Assembly: GCF_001039355.2 (NCBI RefSeq)
Contig: NW_019774314.1
Span: forward strand, 267,042 to 324,997
DNA length: 57,956 bases
Direction of reading: 5' to 3'
DNA from: Lingula anatina
Lineage: Eukaryota > Brachiopoda > Lingulata > Lingulida > Lingulidae
Shown: positions 12,060 to 22,064 of the stretch, in pieces
How the letters are laid out: each line of letters starts with the position of its first letter
How positions within the stretch are numbered: the stretch's first letter is position 1
Notes under the pieces: generated by a model
What the model was told of the DNA's origin: nothing
Database searches by the model: none
What the model saw: only the letters and a program-made list of their open reading frames with translations
Translations under genes and position numbers: made by a program

Positions 12060-13490
12060 TTTTTTGCTCTACAGAAAAAATGTTGTTTTTTTTTACACAG
12101 ATATTGTGAAAGAGATCGAATTGAGTATTTATAAAAGTTATAAGAATCTAACTCATGTACTCTAAGAACAACTCCACAGTCTGGTGTAAGAACATGTGTG
12201 CAGTTTTTGCTACATCTATAATATAATGTAAGACTATAAAATGAAAAATAGCATGGTATTGCAGCTTCTGTTGCATACAGTGCTGCTTAATGAACAAAAT
12301 TTCTTGATGGAAGACAATTCGCTACTTTTAAATCTTCAATTTCAAAGGTACAACAGGATGTCAGACAAGTTTCAGACCTCTTGCAATGCACTGTAACAAG
12401 ACTGGGTCTGTATTATACTTATTAAAAATTAACAGACACCCCAAGTCCAGCTGGTCACTTTGAATATATGTTTATAAAACCTAGTACTTGGCTTATTGAA
12501 CACCCAATTCACATTTGTCATCATATTCGCCAGGTCATTATAAGGATTTTTGTAACCTATCAATTGTGTTTGAATTTAATGAGTGCATATTATACCTTTG
12601 ACACAGTTGGATAAAATAAAATCTGATAAAAAATATCATATCATGCTAATCTCATACATCTTTTTTCAACAACTCAAAATGTCAAAACAATAAAGGTTTA
12701 AGTCTATTTTTCAATCACAGCTTTCATTTTGAACTAATCTAAGACTTGGTTACTGTGATGTTGTACTATACAGTGTCCACCACTCAGCTGCATTCATAGG
12801 TTATAACTTGAACTCCAGAATCTGATTTTTGTTACTGTACAGAAAATATTTATTTTACACAGATATGGTTTAAAAGATTAAAGTGAGTATTCACAAAAGT
12901 TGTAAGAAGTCAAACCATGAAACTCAAAAAACAACTCCACTGCAAAAAAAATGTTTGCAGTTCTGCTACAAGATATCTACAATTGCCAATTATAAAATCA
13001 AATAACAAGACTATAAAATGAACATACAGCATGTTGCACCTTTGTTGCAGCAATAATGTACAATGCTACATACAATGGCTGACACCACTTAAAAACAATG
13101 CCACCAATTCCACAATTGTACACCACACGCACCAGGCCTGCAGGGTTCTAGCAATTTAATGTTGGTGCCAAGATTTAATCACTTTATTACTAGTAGGCAG
13201 GGAGACCATTAGGGAATTAGCAGCATTGCTTTTAAGGTGGGTCGGCCATATTTGATCCATGGACCATAGTAAGTCCATAGATCATGTTCTGAAAACATTC
13301 ATTATTTGAATGGGCATATCTTGTTTGCAGAAGCTAATTTCAACTCCAAATGTCATAAAGCGCTCAGTTTTTTTTGTAAATCACACCTTTCATTTAAACT
13401 TAACTCGGAATGGTTACTGTAACATTACATACAGTGTTATCTTTTCAGCTGCATTCATATGAGTTAAAACTTAAACTGTTTCAGTCACAA
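12060..13490. repeat. Degenerate tandem duplication, two units of about 0.65-0.77 kb
   Basis: Unit 1 (12060-12830) and unit 2 (12835-13490) share ordered blocks. Examples are TTTACACAGATAT..., GAGTATT(T/C)A(T/C)AAAAGTT, ACAACTCCAC, AAGACTATAAAATGAA, then TCACAGCTTTCATTT / TCACACCTTTCATTT, TGGTTACTGT and CAGCTGCATTCATA. Many substitutions and indels separate them. No coding potential is seen; it fills the space between COPS9 and the next element. Confidence 0.65.
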
Positions 13491-13794
13491 ATACTAGTAA
13501 AAGAGAATTTTTATCCAGTAATTTAGTTACCTCAATCATAAAAGGCTGTTTTGTACTCCACCCATTTAATACCTACCTGCAATCCAAGTATTTTTACAGT
13601 GTGGTTCAATACTGTAACGATAAAATCACAGTTTAATCCAATTGTTACACTAATTAAAATCTAAACAATTTCAGTAAATACAAATGCGAAACACAGCTTC
13701 CCATAAATCCTATTCTGTATTTCACCTGAAATTCATTGTTTCTTTGCATATTATGGTCCCATCTTGGATTAAAACTTGTACACAATCAGGATCT

Positions 13795-14803
13795 GGGCCC
13801 CGTTGCACCAACCGGTCGTAAGTGAGGCGTAGCAGTTGCGTATAATCACTTATATATATACTGTGTAGCAGTATATATATAAGTGATTATTAAATACATT
13901 ATGTGTGTAGCCATGTACATGTACACGCATGTGTTCAAATTAAATCTTACCACTCATGTCGACACGCCTTAGCTCTCAGCAGTACGGTGTCTTTAATTCT
14001 TTTCACAAGTTTTGACAAACCATAACTAACCATAGTCATTTTTTATTCACATTTTATATCATTCATATTTTACTATATATAAACATAGAGACGAAAGCTT
14101 AAAATATCAACATTTTAAGGCTCATATAATATGTATTAGGTCTCTTGTATTTCTCAATCTCCAAGATGTAAGCTCGATTGAATTAAATGATACCTCACGG
14201 TGTAACCATAGATTAAAAAAAGGTCATGAAATTGTAGTAAAATTATAAAAAGAAAGCAATGCTGGCTTTTTTTGATTATTTTCAGACTCAAATGTTCCAA
14301 TAACAAATGTGAAAGTGTTCAAATCCATTAATAGAAATACATACTGCCTCCAACGCGTTTTTCTCATTTACAACAGCATACTATAATAGCATACATAGCA
14401 TACTATAATAATATTTTGATTCGGAATATATTTACGATTTTATTGCTATATATCCAAGGCAACAGCAAAGTTAACGTATTTTAACGTTCTTATTTCTAAA
14501 TCAAAATGGAATAATGTAGCTCATGAATTTCTCCGTCACTGAAATGCTCCTTTTGTGTTTATTTATGTCATCATTCCATTATGACTGCAGCTGAGAACTC
14601 CTCATTTGCCCAATTATACCATCCACGTATTGTTGGCCAGTGGCGCAACGGAGCGTTACTCGGGCGTAGTTACGACGATCAGTTTTTGTCTTGGTGCAAC
14701 GGGCGTAAGCAGGGAGAGTAAACCTGGCGCACGGACGCCAGGCGTTGCTGTTTACGACAGTCGTAGCCGAGTAAATTTACGCCCTGTTGGTGCAACCGGG
14801 CCC
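13795..14803. mobile_element. Terminal-inverted-repeat element, about 1.0 kb, non-autonomous
   Basis: The left end reads GGGCCCCGTTGCACCAAC and the right end, read on the minus strand, GGGCCCGGTTGCACCAAC, with similarity continuing over GGTCGTAA / GGGCGTAAA. No transposase ORF is present. Internal partial copies of the terminal motif (GGTGCAACGGGCGTAA near 14692) suggest nested or rearranged ends. Near the left end is a strong hairpin, described separately. Confidence 0.7.
13842..13890. repeat. Perfect 22-bp inverted repeat with 5-nt loop
   Basis: Left arm 13842-13863 (ATAATCACTTATATATATAC then TG) pairs perfectly with right arm 13869-13890 across the loop TGTAG. It lies inside the 1.0-kb TIR element. 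Confidence 0.9.
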
Positions 14804-14894
14804 TGGAGAATATGACCCTGTTTACATTGAGCAATATACTTGAGTTACACAGTCTATAATGGTACACTATCAGAGACTGACGACTTAAAAACCT

Positions 14895-15047
14895 GGACCC
14901 AGTTTCCCTGACTAAGAACTTAATTACCAAGGTTACATGGTCACATGTTGCCCTATCATGAGCAGTGTAACAGCACTCTCATGGAAATCCTAGTCAACTA
15001 AACCTGCGGGGAACTGACTCGAGTTTCTTTTTGTGAAACTGGGGCCT
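14895..15047. mobile_element. Small MITE with CCCAGTTTC ends
   Basis: The left end reads GGACCCAGTTTCCCTGACTA and the right end, on the minus strand, GGCCCCAGTTTCACAAAAAG. It is about 150 bp and has no ORF. The ends resemble a class of CCAGTTTCAC MITEs common in invertebrate genomes (from memory, not checked). Confidence 0.55.
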
Positions 15048-15279
15048 GGATATTTTGTAAGAGAGGCATCAAACCCTGTATATGACATCGCCAATTAATC
15101 AACTGGGAAGAAAAAGGATGCTGACTCTCATATAAAAAATGAAATAAGTAATTAAAAATGATCACAACAGAAATTCTATTACTGTTTTTATACTAATGCT
15201 TATAAATCAAAGTCATTACCATCTTTTGCTTTTCTAAAGGTAACTAGTCTGTTCTCAATTTTTTTTTCTTAATTTGCAA

Positions 15280-15285
15280 TTTATT
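15280..15285 (-). terminator. Candidate polyadenylation signal of the TRIM-like gene
   Basis: AATAAA on the minus strand, about 140 bp after the stop codon at 15424. Confidence 0.4.
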
Positions 15286-15423
15286 TAATGATTATAAAGT
15301 TAAATGATTTATCTGCTACACATGCCGTCAACTTGTGCTTGTCATTGGCAAAACTTGTTTCATCCTGAGGCAAAAAATTGCCCTACAGTATAAGAGTTAA
15401 ATAAGAGGGAGAAAAAGGTTTTT

Positions 15424-18400
15424 TTAAAGTGGTACATGTAACTCATTGCCAGTCTTTATAGTGAATGTGGCAGTTGATCCAAACACACGCACTCCACTTT
15501 TTGAGCCTTGATAATATGGCGTAACCTTAACACGGTAAGTTGACCCAGGTCTCAACTGACCGCAAGCAGGGTCCCGTAAAGGACCTGGTTGGACCTTAAT
15601 TTCTTGACCACTGTCCTGCTGTTCTTCCCTTGCCTGGTCATTTTTTACTGGACCTTTCCCCCTTTGGCTGATCTCAGTTTTCTGCTGTTTTAAGGCATTT
15701 TTTCCCTTCTCCCTGTGATCATCTGCTTGGCCCCCATGTTTCAACTGACTCGACTTGTGTGGTTTCATCCTTTGTTGACTGCTGATCTGTCGTTCATTCT
15801 GTGGTGAGCAGGTGCCCTCTTGACCAGTCACTGATTGATCATTGTCCGATTGTCCACTACCAAGCTGACGTGTGCTCCCTTGTCCACTCTCTGTCTGACT
15901 TTTGTCCACTTCTTTGGCACCAAGTCCAGTGGTCTCTTTTCGCCCAAGAACGAAAAGTTGTTTATTTCCACATACAAAAAGAGTGTCATTGATGGTCAGC
16001 TCTTTTGAGAAAGGCACTTCTGTGTACACTTCAGAGTTGTCATCATTTGCCACTTCAGCACGGAAATACGTCGTTCTTTGCATAAGGCTGAGGTTTTCTT
16101 CCCTGGGTGGTAAAATGAAGTAGCTGCAGGGAAACAGGCGCTTAAAATGAAGTTCAAAATCCGAGATGACAAAGGTCTCCTGCCTAAGACGTACCGGCTC
16201 TGGAGCTGTAGGAAGCATTAACCATAAACTTTAATCAATTTGAAGAACATGAATTAGTTGTTCTCAACCCTCCCCCCCCCCAAAAAAAAAAAAAATTATA
16301 TATATAGGTATATAAATAAATAAATGAATAAATAAATAAAATGTTTGGTTTGTAGCACTTACAAATATTGAATTAATTTTGAAATCTTATCTGGCTTGCT
16401 ATGAGAAAGCATATTGTTTTGATTGTTTAAAAATAAAATCTTGACTAAGTAAAATAGTAGAAAAGGTGAGACATCTGAAAAAATCTAGTAATTTTGATAG
16501 GCTACATGGGGAGACACATGTACAATTAAATTTACATACCCCAGTAAATATTTAAATAAAAACATCCCCTTATTTTAAAAGCCACGATTAGAAAACTGAT
16601 AAAAATAAGGCAAAAATCCATCAAATGACTGGTTTCTTTCTCAGGGGCGGATTTAGGCAGTCTTCTGGGTCTTCCGGAAGATGGTCAGATTTTCAAGTTT
16701 ACATTGATGGGTATCTAATTTTTTCTGTCGGAAGACGGTCAGAAAATGGAAGATGGATCAACAAAGATAATTTGGAAGACTGTCAGAAAATAACTCTGGA
16801 TCCGTCCCTGTTTCTGTACCTTGAAATAGTGAACTGATTTCCTTGTTTATAGGCTGGAGAATTCCTCTGTCTGCAGTTGGTTTATCTATGGGTGGTAACT
16901 GTAAATCCTCTGCTACACAGCCCTCTGGTGTAAACTGTTGCATCTTGTCTAGTTCTTTTAGTGTTCCCAGAACTTCATCTGCCCTATTAAAATACATAGA
17001 GAAACATCAGATTTTAAAAGACAACTGTCCAGAGTCTTTTTTCTACCTTTTCTGTTCTTCATGAAGTCTGCATCACAATAAAATACCATTCAAAATAAAA
17101 AGCATTTCCAGTTCCTTTTGTATTAGTCTTCAAAATCTTATTGTGAAAATTTAGAAAAATAGGAATGCATAAACTAAAGAATGGTGAAAAAGATGTACTA
17201 GTAAACAAGCAAACAGAAAAACAAAATATTTTCTGATAACACATGAATGATAACTTTTAACCACTGTGTAGATTAGCTATCCAGTAGCATTTTGCAAAAA
17301 TTAAGTTTTTAAAATATATTATCGAACTTAGAATGTAGTCTTATTGGCTACATTGCATTGATAACAAAAAGATTGCTGTTTGGGATTATTTCCAAATTAT
17401 ACTTACCGCTTTAACATGGCAGTTCCTTCCTGAAATTGTATCATTCAGATGGTAAAGTGTAATTCAAGTCAAAATTTATAGATATTTGGATAAATAAATA
17501 AATACATAAATAAATAAATAAAATGAAATATACCAGCTAGGTTTTCCTCTTACCGTTAAAAATTGGGGAAAAAATGACAACATTCAATAACATTTATATG
17601 ACACACTATGAGCAAATGTACAAAGATACTGACTGTGAGGATGTGCTTGCTATTTCTCTCCTTGCCAATGTTAACCAAACTTTCATCCATGTCTTTCACT
17701 TCTTCTGTTGCTTTAAAATATTTTTCTAACATCTGGTCCAGCTTATCTTCCGCCATATCTGCTTCCTGAAGGAAAAAATAGGTTAGAAAAAAAATTAATT
17801 TTATTAAAATTAATCTCAATCACAACACATGCCAGCTATTGTTAGTGTTCAGTTGGTACACCAGGCAAAACATTTTTATGTTCTTGTTTTATTTGCCCTT
17901 ACGCTTTTGCTCTCAACATGGCTTAGTGTCGCTTCTCTGCCATATAAACTATTACTGACCATTGGGCAACTTTCCAGTTCTCACAACTGGCTATAATTGA
18001 AGCAGCTGGTTTTGATTGTACTGGGCACTGGTCAGATTACATGACCTGGTAATTTATGCTATGAAAATTGGGGTGCAGTAATGAAGGCCTCCCAGCTGCT
18101 CTCTTGTGTGAGTTTCAAATACCATTTAGTTTTTAACATTTAGTTTTAACAGGGCACTTAATTTGGCCCATGAGTCCTGTGTTTCAGAGTTCACCCACCA
18201 CCTGTTAAAAGTATCTGATATAGACCCCATTCCCATACCTAGATTGATCTAGAAGGATTGACCCATTTCGAAGGGGATTCTTGCTATACTGCATTCGGAT
18301 TAAGTGGCTTAAATCTCTGGTACACTTACTGAAGCTGCTAAACAACAGTTAATTATCCCCTAACAGCTTCAGTAGGCGTGCCAGACATCAGAGCTGCTTA

Positions 18401-19532
18401 AGCTGAATGTAATTTAGCGAGAAACCCCTTTTAGATGGGTCGATCATGCTAGATCGATCTAGGTATGGGAATGGGGTCATAGAGGTGTGTGACATGTGTG
18501 ACCTTTGACCTATGAAACTCAGGGCGTGCCCATGGGGACTTGCTGTGAATTACCTCATCAATCTGAAGAAGAAGGCTTTTTTCGAATCTTTCTAAAACAT
18601 GGTAAAGAGATGCAAAGTGGCCATTGACCTTTTCACATGCTGCATTTTTCTTCATCTGCAAAAGAAAAATTTCAAATTTTCAAAAATAATGCTGCACTTC
18701 ATATATCATTAACTGTCTACTATGCATTTTCATTTTACATATTTTTATTTTGTTTGTAATATTTTCTTGTCTTATGGCTTTGTAGACAAAGTTAAATCAA
18801 ATGGAGGATAATTATTCAAAAATAAACATTTTCTATCACTTGATAAAAATCAAAGCTTTCTTAGTTTGTGATTTTTTGAGGTTCTAAGTATCTATTAAGT
18901 CCATTACAAATGCCTACAGTACTTTATATGGTAATTACAGTTATTATACTCATATAATTCAAAGTAAATATATTAATCATTAAGCTACAACAGAAAATAA
19001 TATCATTCACTCACTATGATTTTTCCTTTCTCAACTAAAATTTTGCTGGGAAAATCTGCTAATGGCTCCAAGGCGTGCTGTACCTGGTCAAATCCCAATT
19101 CAGCTTTCTCCTGAAATATGAAAAGTTTAAGAGTTTTACATTTGAAGTTTGGACTTGTGCATAGTACTTCATGTACCACAGTCAGATCCAATTAATTTCC
19201 CCTTTTCCCAAAAAGGGGAAAATCTTTTCTGGTCTTAAAATATCACGTTTCATATATTTTTGGAATTTTTCATTAACTTGACCTCTGCATTCCTAGAGTG
19301 GGGATGGTGAGGAGGAGAAAAAAAATTCTATCAAAAAAGAGTTCTGTTATTAGTAACTATTAAACTGAACATGCTGCTGTTTTTTTTTTTTTGTTTGTTT
19401 TTTTTTTCAAATATTTCAGGCTCACAACTATCATTTTACATAGATCAATCCAACTCTGCAGGGACTTTCGCTGAATACAATCAGACTGACAGATAAAGAT
19501 TCCTTTTCGTTTCCAGTGTACGGGTATAATCA

Positions 19533-19563
<31 letters not shown>

Positions 19564-20254
19564 GTATTCTACTCAATGCCAGGAGAAGGTGTGTTAATTT
19601 CTGTAAGATCCAAGATAGAAATGATTTAAATGATTTCTATATGCAATCTGAAATACATTTCTGGCAATTTACAAAATCAACTTTAATTATAATTATGATA
19701 ATGACAAAAACAGTGAAGGTACATACCTTCATTTCAACAGCTGCATCTTGTAATTTGATTACATTGTGAAATTTGTGACGACCAAAATTGGCACATTCGG
19801 TACAGCAGTGCAGACAGCAGTGTGTACATATTAACTCCAGGCGCCGGTTATGGCTCGAACAGACATATTTATCAGGCGGATTATTTTCGATATTGAGGAG
19901 CAAGTGGTCAGCATACTTCCCTCTGTTGGGATGCAACTCTTTAGCACAGCTTTCGCAGTAGAAAAAGCAGCAACTTTCACATAAGACAGTGGCTCTGTCT
20001 GGTGGCAGTTTTGAACAAAAGTGACAGAAGTAAGTGGCACCATCTGTTACGTCTTCTGCCTCACAAGTTTCATCAGTTTGTTTCCCAGAGGTAGATGGCT
20101 CCACAGTTTCATTTACTTCACATTTCTGAGGGTTGCTTGGAGCATTATTTTCATCCCTTGTGTCAGCTAGAGGGTTGAGCTCATCTTTCAGTGGACTGGA
20201 AGGCTTCTCAATCTCGGTCTCCTTATTTCTTTCCATGTTAGGGCTATATGACAT
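15424..20254 (-). CDS. TRIM-like protein without RING: two B-boxes, coiled coil, interrupted FN3-like C-terminus
   Basis: Seven coding exons on the minus strand: 19727-20254, 19015-19110, 18554-18655, 17634-17765, 17407-17429, 16820-16983 and 15424-16205. All junctions are GT/AG and in phase, giving 608 residues. Residues 1-75 are acidic and disordered. Cys/His pairs at about 77-117 form B-box 1 and at about 132-163 B-box 2 (YVCSSHNRRLELICTHCC, then H-x2-H). The helical coiled-coil region spans about 170-320. The fifth exon is 23 nt (EGTAMLK...), a size typical of TRIM genes. Residues 349-440 and about 563-603 look like parts of one fibronectin-III-like fold (ending TYRVKVTPYY...FTIKTG), split by about 115 Gln/Ser/Lys-rich residues. 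No RING is encoded upstream, so E3 activity is not supported; a scaffold or cytoskeletal role is possible. Met7 (AACATGG) has a better start context than Met1. The orthologue is unclear. Confidence 0.85.
16642..16810. mobile_element. Short MITE in the last intron of the TRIM-like gene
   Basis: The ends are CAGGGGCGGATTT and, on the minus strand, CAGGGACGGATCC. The interior repeats GGAAGA(C/T)GGTCAGA several times. It belongs with the GGGGCGGATCCAGG elements at 21.5-22.1 kb. Confidence 0.6.
17466..17523. repeat. AAAT-rich simple repeat
   Basis: Imperfect AAATAAAT run in an intron of the TRIM-like gene; similar runs occur at 16313-16340 and 26250-26280. Confidence 0.7.
18223..18478. mobile_element. 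MITE, AGATCGATCT family, divergent copy in a TRIM-like gene intron
   Basis: The terminal inverted repeats are about 28 bp: ACCCCATTCCCATACCTAGA at the left and its complement, with one difference, at the right end. The ends match the family, but the core is different, so it is either an old copy or a separate subfamily sharing ends. Confidence 0.7.
19539..19563. repeat. Poly(T) tract in first intron of the TRIM-like gene
   Basis: About 25 consecutive T residues; a second T/GTTT tract lies at 19380-19408. Confidence 0.9.
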
Positions 20255-21230
20255 GTGGTTGAACTACACATATATTAAATACTGTGCCAGGTCCTTTTTC
20301 TTCAAGAACAGATACTCAGGGAATTATAAAGCTGTACGTAGAATTTTTGTGATTCTGAGCACTTCTTGTTGTTGAAATTGTACCAGTTAGGTCGTTCTGA
20401 AGATGGTGTCTATACCCCCGAGTCTCTTATTTCCTTGTTCTCCTGTTTTAAGTTGAAATACAAGTATAGTGAACTATAAATCTTCAATTAAATTTCACTC
20501 AGGAATAGCTAGTGTACTACAGTACAGTGCGTACTAGTAAACTATATACTTACTCCCTCCAAAGTCCTGTACAGAACCCCACCCCCACCCCCGTAGTCAC
20601 AAATATTTAATGTTTCTCTTTCAACTGTTAACCTTTAACTTGTATTTGTCGCAATCATTCTACTCTTCAACTCTGGAACCTATATATTTAGATCAATGTC
20701 GGGTGGCACAAGTCCTATAGCTACATGTCATGTACATATGTAGCTGGTACAAAAGTAGAAGATATCCAAACATTTTATGTAGATGCTTCTATAGATGGTT
20801 ATACCTGCACATGAATTGGAAACACTGCTATCACCAGAAAACAAAAAGGCACCCCTGTCAAAATAATCGGTATCAGCTTCAGTTTGAAACCGAAAGTGCA
20901 AAGCTTCCTAGAAAAACACTGGGTGTCCAAGACAGCCAAGACAGGACAAATCCAACGTTATATTTTTATGTTATCGTTTTCTTGTGTATTCTGTTGAATG
21001 GCTACTTTGAAGAAAGCTACTTTGTGCTCGTATTCTGTATGTTTTGTTAATGGAAACAAAACGACCGAAACGGGCCTCTATACTACGTTAATTTTAATAA
21101 AAATCACGTTAGATGGCGCTCTTACATGTAACTTCGACGCTGGCTCTGTTATCTGTTTTTCTATATATATAATGTAGTACCGCTCATTTTCATATTTAGA
21201 ACACATTTAGTATTTATGCTTCTTCTGTCA
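20255..21230. other. Upstream region of the TRIM-like gene; no gene established
   Basis: Should contain the TRIM-like promoter and 5' UTR, but no clear TATA box or upstream donor stands out. Around 20739-20990 one plus-strand frame reads coding-like (AGTKVEDIQTFYVDASIDG, stop, then KGTPVKIIGISFSLKPKV) with an internal stop, so it may be a decayed coding fragment. The family is not recognised. Confidence 0.3.
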
Positions 21231-21231
21231 A

Positions 21232-21255
21232 ATAATAATAATAATAATAATAATA

Positions 21256-21300
<45 letters not shown>

Positions 21301-21302
21301 TA
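21232..21302. repeat. Palindromic (AAT)n(ATT)n microsatellite
   Basis: About eight AAT units run directly into about fourteen ATT units, so the two halves are complementary and can fold into a hairpin. Confidence 0.9.
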
Positions 21303-21551
21303 TAACTTTTTTCGTAAGTCTTAGCCTTAGTCTACATTTGGTCGGTACAATCGCTAAGAATAATTCATCAGGAAAACTGAGATAGAACGATTTTAAATAA
21401 ATACATAGAAAAATATCCTCAGCGTAGAAATGTAAGCCTATACTTTTGGTAAAATACAGAGATATTGTATACACATTTGTAAATGAATTTTTTTTGAGAA
21501 ATTTGCACCATGCACTAATACTGATCTTGTTTCTACTTATATCTCATGAAG

Positions 21552-21820
21552 GAGGGGTGGATCCAGGACTCTTTGAAGGGGGGGGGGCGGTTTTTAGGAA
21601 TAACGGGTCGCGGATGGGAAGCCAAACCTGGCCCCCTCTTCTCCCCTGTCGTGGGGTTTCGGGGCCCGCTGGAGGTATTTTAGAGGGCGAACGGTGCCAT
21701 TTGGTACGTGTAAATAGAACTATGATTCAGCTAGTCAAATTCTAATTTCAAGAGGTGTGATCTTTTTCAGAAAACGAAGGGGGTGGGGGGGTCAAGACCC
21801 CCCTTCCCAAACCCGCCACT
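21552..21820. mobile_element. MITE, GGGGCGGATCCAGG family
   Basis: The left end reads GGGGTGGATCCAGGACT and the right end ACCCGCCACTG, the complement of CAGTGGCGGGT. It is G-tract rich at the ends and has no ORF. Confidence 0.65.
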
Positions 21821-21859
21821 GTATAGTCATGTCATCATCATCAATATCAGTCATGTAAT

Positions 21860-22064
21860 CAGGGGCGGATCCAGGATTATTTGAAGGGAGGGTCCGGAAC
21901 GACAGGCCTCGGATGCGAAGCCGACCATTGCCACCTTGTTGTGCCCTTTGGTACAGTTTAGAACTATGATTAAGCTAGTCAAAATGCTAATTTCAGGAGG
22001 GGAATATTGGTGTGATATGTTTTTCAAAAAACCGACCCCCCCCCCCCCTCTAAATCCGCCACTG
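21860..22064. mobile_element. MITE, GGGGCGGATCCAGG family, second copy
   Basis: The left end is CAGGGGCGGATCCAGGAT and the right end AAATCCGCCACTG. It shares ATTTGAAGGG, CGGATG(C/G)GAAGCC and AACTATGATT(A/C)AGCTAGTCA with the copy about 300 bp to its left, in the same orientation. Confidence 0.7.

Noticed and set aside
15801-16123. Plus-strand ORFs inside the last TRIM-like exon
   Set aside because: Antisense to a well-supported exon.
20730-21050. 106-codon plus-strand ORF
   Set aside because: The composition of this frame is unlike a folded protein. A different frame in the same place looks more coding-like but carries a stop, so only a possible fragment is noted.
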